From Synechococcus sp. WH 7803 (GTDB taxonomy: Bacteria > Cyanobacteriota > Cyanobacteriia > PCC-6307 > Cyanobiaceae), in NCBI GenBank assembly GCA_000063505.1, contig CT971583.1, positions 899,918 to 963,917 of the forward strand: DNA of 64,000 nt, read 5' to 3'. Below the pieces are notes generated by a model. That model was not told the DNA's origin. It saw only the letters and a program-made list of their open reading frames with translations, and made no database searches. This document shows, piece after piece, positions 54,265 through 63,183 of the stretch; the stretch's first letter is position 1, and the number at the start of each line of letters is the position of its first letter. The translations under genes were made by a program, and so were the position numbers.

Positions 54265-55236
54265 ATGACCACCGTCACCGAGTTGCTGCAGCCGGTCGAG
54301 GCGGATCTCGAAATCCTGCTGAGCGACCTGCGCAGCCTGATCGGTGCCGGGCACCCGATTTTGCAAGCTGCTGCTGAGCATTTGTTCAGCGCAGGGGGAA
54401 AGCGCTTAAGACCCGGCATTGTTTTGCTTGTTTCCCGGGCACTGTCCCCGGAAGGTGAGCTTTCGCCGAGGCATCGGCGTTTGGCTGAGATCACCGAGAT
54501 GATCCATACAGCGTCTCTCGTGCACGACGACGTCGTGGATGAAGCGGGCACTCGCCGGGGCGTTGAAACGGTGCACAGCCGCTTCAATCATCGTGTGGCT
54601 GTTCTTGCAGGCGATTTCCTCTTCGCTCAGGCCAGTTGGCACCTTGCCAATCTGGACAATCTCGATGTTGTGAAGCTCCTCAGCCGCGTGATCATGGATC
54701 TGGCTGATGGAGAGGTGAAGCAGGGATTGTTCCGCTACGACACCGGACAAACATTCGAGACCTATCTCGAGAAGAGTTACTGCAAAACGGCCTCTCTCGT
54801 CGCCAACAGCGCGCGGGCGGCAGGCGTTCTGAGTGGGTGCACCGAGCCCCAGCTCGAATCCCTCTATCACTACGGCCGGCAACTGGGTCTGGCTTTTCAA
54901 GTGGTGGACGACATTCTCGATTTCACCGGAAGCGAACAGCAGCTGGGTAAACCCGCTGCCAGCGATCTCTCCAGCGGATATCTCACGGCTCCTGCGCTCT
55001 ACGCACTTGAGCAAAATCCCTCACTTGGTGTGTTGATTGAGCGCGAATTCAGCAATGAGGGTGATCTGGATGAAGCCCTTCAGATCGTGCGGCAATCGGA
55101 TGCCATCGCCCGAACCCGTCAGCTCGCTGAACGCTTTGCTCAGGAATCCCGTGAAGCGCTGAGCTGGCTCCCGGAATCCCCGAGCCGGACTGCTCTGCTC
55201 GAATTGCCTGATTTTGTGCTCAGTCGTCTTTACTGA
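54265..55236 (+). CDS. sds: Long-chain (solanesyl-type) prenyl diphosphate synthase
   Basis: The product is 323 residues from ATG 54265. The first Asp-rich motif is HDDVVDEAGTRRG and the second is VVDDILDFTGS, with GGKRLRPGIVLL before the first. Small residues before the first motif fit a long-chain (nonaprenyl) enzyme supplying the plastoquinone tail. It is close to the UbiD gene of the same pathway and overlaps the convergent HAD gene by seven bases. Confidence 0.9.
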   Translation: MTTVTELLQPVEADLEILLSDLRSLIGAGHPILQAAAEHLFSAGGKRLRPGIVLLVSRALSPEGELSPRHRRLAEITEMIHTASLVHDDVVDEAGTRRGVETVHSRFNHRVAVLAGDFLFAQASWHLANLDNLDVVKLLSRVIMDLADGEVKQGLFRYDTGQTFETYLEKSYCKTASLVANSARAAGVLSGCTEPQLESLYHYGRQLGLAFQVVDDILDFTGSEQQLGKPAASDLSSGYLTAPALYALEQNPSLGVLIEREFSNEGDLDEALQIVRQSDAIARTRQLAERFAQESREALSWLPESPSRTALLELPDFVLSRLY

Positions 55237-55895
55237 ACGATTTCGCGCAACTGGTGCTCCGCCTCGGCCAGTGCATGGATACAGGTGATGTCCTCAAGCG
55301 GTGAGGACGCGCTCAAAGCATTGGTTGGCATCAAGCGCCAAACCGTGCAACCGGCTTGACGCGCTGATTGGCAACCGGCATCGGAGTCTTCGAAGGCCCA
55401 GCAATCCTGCGGTCGCACATTCAGCTTCAAGGCAGCGAGCTGGTAGGGGTCTGGAGCTGGCTTCCCTGCTTTGAGAGCGCTGTCATCCCCACACACCTGC
55501 ACCTCCAACAGATTCACCCAGGGATGGTGGCGGATCTTCAGTTGCAGGGAGTTGCGATCACTGCTGGTGACCAGGGCCATCGGCAGATTCAGGGAATGGA
55601 TGTAGCGCAGGAGAGATTCGGCTCCCGGCATTGCCGGGGCTGTGCTCAGCAAGTCAGCGGCGAGCGGTTGACGCACCGCGAGCAACTGCTCTGGGCTGAT
55701 GGGCTGACGGATCCAGGAACAGACTTGCCGGGCATTCTCAAGTCGGCGCTGGCCTTGCAGCTGGGCAAGCTGTGCATCGCTCAGATCCGTTCCAAAGTGA
55801 GCTGCCGCCTGCCGCCAGGCGATGGCGTGGAGGGGTTCTGTATCCAGAAGCACGCCATCGAGGTCGAAGAGAAAAGCCTCAGGCATGCGAGCCAT
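55230..55895 (-). CDS. HAD-family phosphatase (beta-phosphoglucomutase-like)
   Basis: The product is 221 residues from ATG 55895 (or 55886). It has FDLDGVLLDTEPLH (nucleophile Asp), VTSSDRNSLQLKI, KAGKPAPDPY and EDSDAGCQSARQAG, the four HAD motifs, with a helical cap. It is a subgroup IA phosphatase or phosphoglucomutase-like enzyme, and the substrate is not evident. Confidence 0.85.
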   Translation of the reverse strand: MARMPEAFLFDLDGVLLDTEPLHAIAWRQAAAHFGTDLSDAQLAQLQGQRRLENARQVCSWIRQPISPEQLLAVRQPLAADLLSTAPAMPGAESLLRYIHSLNLPMALVTSSDRNSLQLKIRHHPWVNLLEVQVCGDDSALKAGKPAPDPYQLAALKLNVRPQDCWAFEDSDAGCQSARQAGCTVWRLMPTNALSASSPLEDITCIHALAEAEHQLREIVQ

Positions 55896-56038
55896 GGTCC
55901 TCCAGCCTCCATTCTGTCGCTCGTGGCTGCAGGGTTCAATCACGGGGATTGATGCCTGGCAACGCTTGGCAACGACCCACTGTCTGTGGCGCTTCATGCT
56001 GGATAACCTTGCCGTGACACTGCAAGCGGCTGCTGGCG

Positions 56039-58009
56039 ATGAGCGAAGGTTCCACGATCGAAAGCGTGCTCAAGGAGCAGCGCGTTTTTGCTCCGCCCAT
56101 TGAGCTCACCCAGTCAGCCCGGATCGGTGGCATGGAGGCCTACCAGGCCATGGCCGATGCAGCCAGGAAGGATCCAGACGCGTTCTGGGGTGATGCGGCT
56201 CGTCGGGAACTCGACTGGTTCACACCGTTTGAGCAGGTGCTCGACTGGTCCAATCCTCCCTTCGCTCGCTGGTTTCAAGGGGGCACCACCAACCTTTCGC
56301 ACAACTGCCTTGATCGCCATCTTCACGGTGAGACGGCCAACAAGACGGCCCTGATCTGGGAAGGGGAGCCCGGCGATGTCCGCCGCTTCACCTACCGAGA
56401 ACTGCACGCTGAGGTGTGCAAGGCGGCCAATGCGCTCAAATCCATGGGCATTGGCAAAGGGGATCTGGTGGCCCTCTACATGCCGATGATTCCGGAGGCG
56501 GCGATTGCCATGCTGGCCTGTGCCCGCATCGGCGCTCCCCACTCAGTGGTCTTTGGTGGCTTCTCCGCAGAAGCGCTTCGAGACCGCCTGATCGATGGAG
56601 AGGCGAAGGCCGTGATCACGGCTGACGGTGGCTTCCGCAAGGACAAGCCCGTTTCACTGAAACCTGCCGTCGATGCCGCCCTGGCCGGCGGTGCCTGTCC
56701 ATCGGTGACCTCCGTGCTGGTGGTGCAGCGCACCCAACAGCCGGTGGAGATGGCCCAGGGCCGCGACCAGTGGTGGCATGCGCTCGTGGATGGCCAGTCC
56801 AGCGAATGCCCAGCGGAGCCGATGCAGAGCGAAGATCGGCTCTTCGTGCTTTACACGTCTGGATCCACTGGCAAACCCAAGGGGGTGGTGCACACCACCG
56901 CGGGATACAACCTCTGGGCCCACCTCACGTTTCAGTGGATCTTTGATCTCCGCGACAACGACGTGTACTGGTGCACAGCGGATGTGGGCTGGATCACCGG
57001 TCACAGCTACATCGTGTATGGCCCGTTGTCGAACGGGGCCACCACAGTGATGTACGAGGGTGCGCCACGACCTTCGAAGCCTGGGGCGTTCTGGGAGGTG
57101 ATCCAGAAGCACGGGGTCACAATCTTCTACACCGCTCCCACAGCGATCCGGGCGTTCATGAAGAGCGGCCGAACCGTGCCGGATCAGTTCGACATGAGCA
57201 GCTTGCGATTGCTCGGAACCGTCGGTGAACCCATCAACCCTGAAGCCTGGATGTGGTACAGGGATGTGATCGGTGGTGGCCGCTGTCCGATTATTGACAC
57301 CTGGTGGCAGACCGAAACCGGCGGCGTGATGATCAGCCCTCTTCCTGGGGCCACCCCGACCAAGCCTGGCTCAGCCACCCTCCCGCTTCCTGGAATCGAA
57401 GCCGATGTGGTGGACGCTGAAGGCAACAGTGTGGCGGCCAATGAGGGGGGATATCTGGTGGTGCGTCGTCCCTGGCCCGGGATGATGCGTACGGTGCATG
57501 GCAATCCAGAGCGATTCCGTCAGAGCTACTGGGAGCACATCCGTCCAGACGATGGCAGCCACATCTACTTCGCTGGTGACGGTGCGCGTCGCGATGCGGA
57601 CGGTTACTTCTGGGTGATGGGACGCGTGGACGACGTCATCAATGTGTCGGGCCACCGTCTCGGCACCATGGAAATCGAATCAGCCCTGGTCAGTCACCCT
57701 GCGGTGGCGGAGGCCGCTGTGGTCGGGCGTCCTGACGATCTCAAAGGCGAGGGCATTGTGGCCTTCGTCACCCTTGAGGTGGAGCGCGAAGCCAGTGATG
57801 CACTGATCGCTGAATTGCGGGCTCATGTGGGAACCGAAATCGGCCCGATCGCTCGCCCTGATGAAATCCGCTGCAGTGATGCCCTTCCCAAAACGCGCAG
57901 TGGCAAGATCATGCGCCGGATTCTCAGGGCACTGGCAGCTGGGGAGGATGTGACTGGTGACACCAGCACCCTGGAAGATCGCTCCGTGCTGGATCGTTTA
58001 AGGGCCTGA
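56039..58009 (+). CDS. acs: Acetyl-CoA synthetase
   Basis: This 656-residue AMP-forming enzyme has [40 protein letters not shown], the hinge region [15 protein letters not shown] and the acetylatable Lys in [11 protein letters not shown]. It activates acetate. The convergent DUF1350 gene ends two bases away. Confidence 0.95.
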   Translation: MSEGSTIESVLKEQRVFAPPIELTQSARIGGMEAYQAMADAARKDPDAFWGDAARRELDWFTPFEQVLDWSNPPFARWFQGGTTNLSHNCLDRHLHGETANKTALIWEGEPGDVRRFTYRELHAEVCKAANALKSMGIGKGDLVALYMPMIPEAAIAMLACARIGAPHSVVFGGFSAEALRDRLIDGEAKAVITADGGFRKDKPVSLKPAVDAALAGGACPSVTSVLVVQRTQQPVEMAQGRDQWWHALVDGQSSECPAEPMQSEDRLFVLYTSGSTGKPKGVVHTTAGYNLWAHLTFQWIFDLRDNDVYWCTADVGWITGHSYIVYGPLSNGATTVMYEGAPRPSKPGAFWEVIQKHGVTIFYTAPTAIRAFMKSGRTVPDQFDMSSLRLLGTVGEPINPEAWMWYRDVIGGGRCPIIDTWWQTETGGVMISPLPGATPTKPGSATLPLPGIEADVVDAEGNSVAANEGGYLVVRRPWPGMMRTVHGNPERFRQSYWEHIRPDDGSHIYFAGDGARRDADGYFWVMGRVDDVINVSGHRLGTMEIESALVSHPAVAEAAVVGRPDDLKGEGIVAFVTLEVEREASDALIAELRAHVGTEIGPIARPDEIRCSDALPKTRSGKIMRRILRALAAGEDVTGDTSTLEDRSVLDRLRA

Positions 58010-58011
58010 TC

Positions 58012-58737
58012 TCAGGCCCAGGCAAGCAGGAGGTCGACCAAGCGGCGGATGCGTCGACTGCGACCTGGGTCATCAGCCCAGTCGCCCAGAAGTCCCTGGC
58101 GCAGTCCTGCACTCGCTGGGGTGAGGTGGTCGCCAGTGGTCTGCACAAAGCGGCTTTGGTCCCCAGGTCTGCGCTGGAGCGCCTGAATCAGATCGTCGCT
58201 TTGATCGAGGGCATCCTCCCCGAAGCGCACAACCAGATTGCGGTTCTGCCGGTAAAAACGCTCGATCATGTTGAGCGTTTCCGTTGGCCCGGGGCTGAAC
58301 TCGGTGACCACACCGAGCTTCGGAGCAAGGCTCCCGAGCAGGGGGATGGAGCGTTCGGCGGTGAAGTTGTTGAAACTGAGCGCTGCTAAACCGCTGCAGC
58401 CGCGCCCATCGTCCGGAGCGAGAAGATGGAGCTTGCAGCCAAGACTGTGTCCGAGCCGCAAGGGTGTGTAAGTGGTGTTGAGCCGTTCTTCGAGGCGGAG
58501 TCGACACGTCCTGAGTTGTTGCCAGCCCTCGCGGGCCTGCAGTTGGTGGTCGAATCCAGGAACGTAACTCCAGGCGTGGATGGCATAGCCCTCATCAGCC
58601 AACCATTCCAGGAGGCGTCGGTAGCTGATCTGGGGATTGGTGGCGAGATAACTGCCACCAATGAAGTCCACGAGACCTCGGACGGAGTCCTTTGGCCACA
58701 GACACCAGCACTGACCGCGTCGCTGCCAACGGTTCAC
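58012..58737 (-). CDS. DUF1350 protein (alpha/beta hydrolase-like)
   Basis: This 241-residue protein has DFIGGSYLATNPQISYRRLLEWLADEGYAIHAWSYVPGFDHQLQA, then LGHSLGCKLHLLAPDDG, a nucleophile-elbow-like GHSLGCK, and FNNFTAERSIP. This is the DUF1350 pattern found in cyanobacteria and plastids. Its start overlaps the peroxiredoxin stop by four bases. Confidence 0.88.
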   Translation of the reverse strand: MNRWQRRGQCWCLWPKDSVRGLVDFIGGSYLATNPQISYRRLLEWLADEGYAIHAWSYVPGFDHQLQAREGWQQLRTCRLRLEERLNTTYTPLRLGHSLGCKLHLLAPDDGRGCSGLAALSFNNFTAERSIPLLGSLAPKLGVVTEFSPGPTETLNMIERFYRQNRNLVVRFGEDALDQSDDLIQALQRRPGDQSRFVQTTGDHLTPASAGLRQGLLGDWADDPGRSRRIRRLVDLLLAWA

Positions 58738-59192
58738 CCTGCGGCCAGAGTGCGCACGACCGCCTCTGCCTCCTTCACATGGGCTGGTCCATCGAGGAGG
58801 TTGTTGAAAACCAGTTGAATCACGCCCTGCTGATCGATCACGTACGTCACCCGTGCGGGGAGGAGTCCGAAGGTTTTGGGAACGCCAAAGGATCGGCGCA
58901 GATTGCCCGTGTTGTCGCTCAGCAGCGGAAAGGGCAATTGATGGCGTTCAGCGAAACGACGATGGCTGACAGCGTCGTCCCCGCTCACGCCCCAAACTTC
59001 AGCACCCAGTGCCGTGAGATCGGAGTACTGATCCCGGAACGTGCAGGCTTCGGCTGTACACCCGGGAGTGTCGTCCTTCGGGTAGAAAAACAGCACAAGA
59101 ATCTTCCCTTTGAGGTCTTCGAGCCGGCGCATCTGACCGTCTTGATCTTCGAGAGCAAAGCTCGGAGCTGCGTCGCCAGTCTTCAGAGCCAT
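58734..59192 (-). CDS. bcp: Peroxiredoxin Q/BCP
   Basis: This 152-residue thiol peroxidase has FYPKDDTPGCTAEACTFRD, with peroxidatic Cys45 and resolving Cys50 in the alpha-2 helix. It reduces hydroperoxides using thioredoxin. The ATG at 59192 is chosen, since the extra upstream frame does not match the family. It is coupled to DUF1350 downstream by overlap. Confidence 0.92.
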   Translation of the reverse strand: MALKTGDAAPSFALEDQDGQMRRLEDLKGKILVLFFYPKDDTPGCTAEACTFRDQYSDLTALGAEVWGVSGDDAVSHRRFAERHQLPFPLLSDNTGNLRRSFGVPKTFGLLPARVTYVIDQQGVIQLVFNNLLDGPAHVKEAEAVVRTLAAG

Positions 59193-59262
59193 TGGGATTT
59201 TGCGCTGAGGCCAGCTTAGGAAGCCTTTGCTGGTGACGAGAGAATGGGCCTGCTGAGATCTG

Positions 59263-60093
59263 ATGACCCCTCCCATGACTGACAGTTCCCTGGAGTCCGG
59301 TCAATTGGATCTGCTGCAGGACTTCAAAACGCCGTCCGATCCCGTGTGCGCGATCGAGACGCCGTCGAGCGCAGAACCCTCATCGGAGGGGCCTCCTTCC
59401 CGTCTCTTGATTGTTGATACGGAAACGACAGGCCTGGATGCTGACCGTGATCAGTGCCTCGAACTGGGAGCCATCCTGTTTTCCATCCCCCATCGTCAGG
59501 TTCTGGCTCAGATGTCGTGTCTGCTGCCGGTCGATCACAATCCCGCAGAAGCGATCAATCGAATCCCTGCGGAGGTGAGTCGCCTTGATCAGCCCTGGGG
59601 GGATGGGCTGGCTTGGTTTGAGCGCATGATGGCCAGCGCTGATTACCTCGTGGCGCACAACGCAGCCTTTGATCGCCAATGGTTCGGTCGCGGGTCGTTG
59701 CCAGAAGCAACACGTCCCTGGCTTTGCACCCTTGAAGATGTCCGTTGGCCAGAAGCGCGCAATCTGCGAGCCAGGCCTTCGGTGATCGACCTTGCTCTGG
59801 CCTATGGAATTCCTGTGTGGTCAGCGCATCGTGCTCTCACCGATTGCATGTATCTGGCCGAGGTGTTTCAGCGCTGCGACGACCTCGAGCGACTGATCGC
59901 CCATGCGCTGGAGCCACGCCGACTCGTGCGTGCCCAGGTGTCCTACGACCAGCGCCATCTCGCTCGAGACGCGGGCTTCCGTTGGAATGACCCGATCAAG
60001 GGTGCCTGGGCCAGGCGGCTTTCGGAGCGAGAAGAGCGGGAGCTTCCCTTCCGCGTGGTGCCGGTGGAGGCTGCGTTGCCGCAGGCATCCTGA
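59263..60093 (+). CDS. DnaQ-like 3'-5' exonuclease
   Basis: This 276-residue protein has a DEDDh exonuclease domain: IVDTETTGLDADRDQCLELGAILF (Asp, Glu), VAHNAAFDRQWF (Asp) and WSAHRALTDCMYLAEVF (His, Asp). A C-terminal extension of 80 residues (YDQRHLARDAGFRWNDPIKGAWARRL) is not part of DNA polymerase III epsilon and may bind substrate. A start at 59275 is also possible. Confidence 0.85.
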   Translation: MTPPMTDSSLESGQLDLLQDFKTPSDPVCAIETPSSAEPSSEGPPSRLLIVDTETTGLDADRDQCLELGAILFSIPHRQVLAQMSCLLPVDHNPAEAINRIPAEVSRLDQPWGDGLAWFERMMASADYLVAHNAAFDRQWFGRGSLPEATRPWLCTLEDVRWPEARNLRARPSVIDLALAYGIPVWSAHRALTDCMYLAEVFQRCDDLERLIAHALEPRRLVRAQVSYDQRHLARDAGFRWNDPIKGAWARRLSEREERELPFRVVPVEAALPQAS

Positions 60094-60163
60094 TTTCCTT
60101 CAGCTGTCCGAAGTCACGCGGGGTTTTTGCCGAGGGTTGTCTCTCAGCGGCCACCCTGACGGT

Positions 60164-60469
60164 ATGAACGTCTCGACGCAACGCCATTCCGTTCGATTGC
60201 GCCTGCAGCGATGGCAGCAGGTCAGAACCTGGGCGCGTTTGATCCGTGAGGCGGAATGTCTTTGGCATGTGGATGTCCGCGAGCTGAAAAGGCTTGGAGC
60301 ACTGGAACTTTCCCAACTGCTGAATGAGGTTCCTTCCTGTCAGCGCAGTCGGGTGAATCGTTGGCTCACCCGCTACAGCGTGTCGACTCGCCTTCCCTTC
60401 GAGAGCGGCGGATCGCGCTCACGTTCTTGCAGCTCGCCTGAGACCAAAGATGAGTCTCGACGGCCCTGA
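60164..60469 (+). CDS. Small basic hypothetical protein
   Basis: A 101-residue product from ATG 60164 is helical and Arg-rich (RLQRWQQVRTWARLIREAECLWHVDVRELKRLGALEL, SRVNRWLTRYSVSTRLPF). It has no recognised domain. It lies upstream of the pstS control region. The frame continues further upstream over the exonuclease but without meaning. Confidence 0.55.
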   Translation: MNVSTQRHSVRLRLQRWQQVRTWARLIREAECLWHVDVRELKRLGALELSQLLNEVPSCQRSRVNRWLTRYSVSTRLPFESGGSRSRSCSSPETKDESRRP

Positions 60470-60487
60470 ACAGGTTTTGTGCACTCC

Positions 60488-60506
60488 CTTAACCTACTGC
60501 TAACGA
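60488..60506 (+). promoter_or_regulatory. Pho box upstream of pstS
   Basis: CTTAACCT, three bases, then GCTAACGA form the direct-repeat pattern bound by PhoB in cyanobacteria. It lies 55 bases before the pstS start, as expected for phosphate-starvation induction. Confidence 0.7.
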
Positions 60507-60560
60507 CCAAATCAGTTTCGGTTAGCTACTCCTAGGACGCCGATTTCTCCCAGGCTTCCC

Positions 60561-61541
60561 ATGAGCTTCGCCAAGAAGGCTCTCATTTTTTCCTCTTTGC
60601 TGGCTCTTGGAGCTGGCGTTTCCGCATCTGCCGCTGATCGTCTGAACGGTGCAGGTGCGTCTTTCCCAGCCAAGATCTACCAGCGCTGGTTCGCTGAACT
60701 GGCCAAGGCCGGTGGCCCTCAGGTCAACTATCAGGCTGTTGGATCCGGTTCCGGCCGTAAGGCTTTCATCGACCAGACCGTGAACTTCGGTGCTTCTGAC
60801 GATCCGATGAAGCCCAAGGACATGGCCAAGGTGAAGCGCGGTGTCGTGCAGATCCCCATGGTGGGCGGCACCATCGCCTTCGGTTACAACAAGCCCGGTT
60901 GCAACCTCAAGCTGACCCAGAAGCAGGCTGTTCAGGTGGCGATCGGCAAGATCACCAACTGGAAGCAGCTCGGTTGCGCCCCCGGCAACATCACCTGGGT
61001 GCACCGTTCCGACGGTTCTGGCACCACCAAGGCCTTCACCAACTCCATGCAGGCCTTCTCCTCTGAGTGGACCCTGGGTACCGGCAAGTCCGTCAAGTGG
61101 CCCGGTAAGAACGCTGTGGGTGCCAAGGGCAACTCCGGCGTCGCTGGCACCATTCAGAACAAAGTTGGCGCCATCGGTTACGTCAACCAGTCCTACATCA
61201 AGGGCAAGGTTGTGGCTGCAGCCCTGCAGAACAAGTCCGGTGAATTCCTCAAGCCTTCTGTGAAGGCCGGTGCCACCGCACTGAACGGCATCAAGCTGGA
61301 TTCCAACCTGGCTGGCAAGAACCCCAACCCTTCTGCCAAGGGTGCTTACCCCATCGCCACCCTCACCTGGGTGCTGGCTTACAAGACCGGCAACGGCAAG
61401 AACACCGCTGCCATCAAGGAAGCCTTCAACTTCATGCTGAGCAACAAGGCTCAGGACCAGGCTCCCAGCCTCGGTTTCGTTCCCCTGAAGGGCGGCATCC
61501 TCAGCAAGGCCAAGGCTGCTGTGAACAAGATCGGCAAGTGA
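60561..61541 (+). CDS. pstS: Phosphate-binding protein PstS
   Basis: This 326-residue periplasmic protein has a signal peptide (residues 1-24, ending SASAAD). It has the PstS pattern LNGAGASFPAKIYQRWFAEL, YQAVGSGSGRKAFIDQTVNFGASD, GKITNWKQLGCAPGNI and WVHRSDGSGTTKAFT. The mature protein is rich in Lys, Gly and Ala, with strong codon bias, so it is probably highly expressed. The start follows a Pho box, and a terminator follows the stop. No pstCAB genes are in the window. Confidence 0.95.
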   Translation: MSFAKKALIFSSLLALGAGVSASAADRLNGAGASFPAKIYQRWFAELAKAGGPQVNYQAVGSGSGRKAFIDQTVNFGASDDPMKPKDMAKVKRGVVQIPMVGGTIAFGYNKPGCNLKLTQKQAVQVAIGKITNWKQLGCAPGNITWVHRSDGSGTTKAFTNSMQAFSSEWTLGTGKSVKWPGKNAVGAKGNSGVAGTIQNKVGAIGYVNQSYIKGKVVAAALQNKSGEFLKPSVKAGATALNGIKLDSNLAGKNPNPSAKGAYPIATLTWVLAYKTGNGKNTAAIKEAFNFMLSNKAQDQAPSLGFVPLKGGILSKAKAAVNKIGK

Positions 61542-61574
61542 TTCACTGAATCAACTTCAACGATCGAATGAACG

Positions 61575-61599
61575 AGGAGGGGGCAACCCCTCCTTTTTT
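61575..61599 (+). terminator. Intrinsic terminator after pstS
   Basis: AGGAGGGG and CCCCTCCT arms close a GCAA tetraloop and are followed by six T. It separates pstS from the regulator gene. Confidence 0.9.
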
Positions 61600-61713
61600 A
61601 TGTTTCCTTTATCTTTCCGAACTTTTAGGGGACCCTTAAAGCTCTGATCCCCATCCCTTTGCCTGCGAGGGATGTTGTGCTCCATACACTTCCTTGTATC
61701 GAGAGCTTCAGCC

Positions 61714-62346
61714 ATGGTCTCTGCTCCTCAGTCCGCTCCCAGCCGTCGTGACGGTTTTCTTGAGCTGCTCGAGAACAATTTTCAGAAGCGCAACCTGGTG
61801 CATCTTTCGGCGGGCAGTGTGGTGCCTTTGCTGAAGAACAGCCTCTGGCTTGTTGTGAGAGGCATGGTGAAGCTCGGTGCCGTTTCCGTGCATGGTGATG
61901 AGCTTTTACTGGGTTTGGCTGGGCCCAATGAGCCGTTCGGCGAGCCTCTGAGCACCGTGGAGGCCTATGAAGCCGTCACCCTCACGGATTGCGATCTCCT
62001 GTGCGTGACGATGGCGGAAGTGAGCGAATCCTCTGATCTCGCCAAAGCACTTCTTGATGCTGTTGTTCTGCGTTATCGCCAATCGGAATACCTGCTCTCA
62101 CTTCTTGGGTTGCGCCGCGTTGAAGAGCGGGTTCGCGGTTTTCTTGAATTGCTGGCCCAGGATTACGGTCAGCCCTGTGATGAAGGATTGCGCCTGAACC
62201 TGCGTTTGACCCATCAGGAGATGGCGAGCGCCTTGAGTACAACACGCGTGACAGTGACCCGTGTGATTGGCCTCCTCAGGGATGAGGGTTGGCTCAAGAT
62301 TGATGCCCAGCGTCACCTTGTGATCACCCATCTGCCCAAGAAATAA
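61714..62346 (+). CDS. ptrA: CRP-family regulator, PtrA-like
   Basis: This 210-residue regulator has an N-terminal cyclic-nucleotide-binding-like domain (HLSAGSVVPLLKNSLWLVVRGMVKLG, GNEPFGEPLS-like) and a C-terminal winged helix with LTHQEMASALSTTRVTVTRVIGLLRDEGWL. Position next to pstS is that of PtrA, the phosphate-responsive CRP-type activator of marine Synechococcus. Whether the ligand pocket is functional cannot be judged. The start is ATG 61714, the frame being open to 61672. Confidence 0.8.
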   Translation: MVSAPQSAPSRRDGFLELLENNFQKRNLVHLSAGSVVPLLKNSLWLVVRGMVKLGAVSVHGDELLLGLAGPNEPFGEPLSTVEAYEAVTLTDCDLLCVTMAEVSESSDLAKALLDAVVLRYRQSEYLLSLLGLRRVEERVRGFLELLAQDYGQPCDEGLRLNLRLTHQEMASALSTTRVTVTRVIGLLRDEGWLKIDAQRHLVITHLPKK

Positions 62347-62405
62347 ATCAACCGGATTGTCAGCTCCAGGGAGTCTCCCTAGAAATGAGCTGATGGTTTA
62401 AGGCC

Positions 62406-62672
62406 TTGGCTGATTCCTCGTTTCCATTGGTCCTGTTGGCCCTGCATGCCGTGCAGGGTTATTGGTATGCAGGCCTGCTGATGGCCATTCTGTTCTCACT
62501 GTTCGGTGTGCAGGCGATCGATCCGGCGGCCAAGGGGTGGTCCCACCCCCTGTTCCGACTGGTGATCATTCCTGGCGTTTCACTGTTCTGGCCGCTCCTG
62601 CTTGTGCGCTGGGTGCGCCGTCAAGGGCCACCGCAGGAGCGCAATGCCCATCGCCTGGCTGTGCGGCCATGA
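62406..62672 (+). CDS. Small membrane protein of a reductase-like cluster
   Basis: This 88-residue product, starting at TTG 62406, has two hydrophobic helices (LVLLALHAVQGYWYAGLLMAILFSLFGV and HPLFRLVIIPGVSLFWPLLL). Its stop overlaps the start of the next gene (ATGA). The three genes from here to the right edge appear to be an operon; no family is recognised for this one. Confidence 0.65.
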   Translation: MADSSFPLVLLALHAVQGYWYAGLLMAILFSLFGVQAIDPAAKGWSHPLFRLVIIPGVSLFWPLLLVRWVRRQGPPQERNAHRLAVRP

Positions 62673-63181
62673 TTCGTTCCCATCGCATCGTGCACAGGCG
62701 CCTGTTTCCGCTGATTGCGCTGCTTGCGCTGGTGCTGTCTGTTTCGGCTCTGGCTCTACGACCGGCTGTCCCCATTTCGTCGCCTGCCTCAGCCCCGCTG
62801 TTTCAGTCACTTGGTTTTTCCAGTGCACCTCTTTCGGCGTCTAAGAGTGTTCGGGTCAAGGTGAATGGGCATCCCGTCCTGCTGGGTTACCAGCAGGACG
62901 CATTGGGTCAGCCAACGCTTTTGATCCAACCCCTGCAGATTCAATCCGAGGCCCAGGTTCAGGTCTTGTGGACCCGCGGCAATGCTTCAGGTGACACGCC
63001 TCCAGCGGCGGTGTTTCTCGGACAGCTCTCTGGCGCATCGGCCCTTGCCTTGCCTTTGCCAAGCGACTTTTCCACGGACCGCCCCGGTGGGCTTGTGTTT
63101 CGCAGTCTTCCTCTAGCCAAAACCCTCGGACGCGTTGATCTGGCTGCGCTTCCTTCCAATCTGTTTCAAGAGAGTCGCTGA
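62669..63181 (+). CDS. Exported hypothetical protein of a reductase-like cluster
   Basis: This 170-residue product has a signal-anchor helix (FPLIALLALVLSVSALAL) and a periplasmic domain rich in Ser, Pro and Ala, with VRVKVNGHPVLLGYQQDALGQPTLLIQP and later AVFLGQLSGASALALPLP. No family is recognised. It is coupled to the small membrane gene upstream and ends two bases before the ferric-reductase-like gene. Confidence 0.65.
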   Translation: MIRSHRIVHRRLFPLIALLALVLSVSALALRPAVPISSPASAPLFQSLGFSSAPLSASKSVRVKVNGHPVLLGYQQDALGQPTLLIQPLQIQSEAQVQVLWTRGNASGDTPPAAVFLGQLSGASALALPLPSDFSTDRPGGLVFRSLPLAKTLGRVDLAALPSNLFQESR

Positions 63182-63183
63182 TC

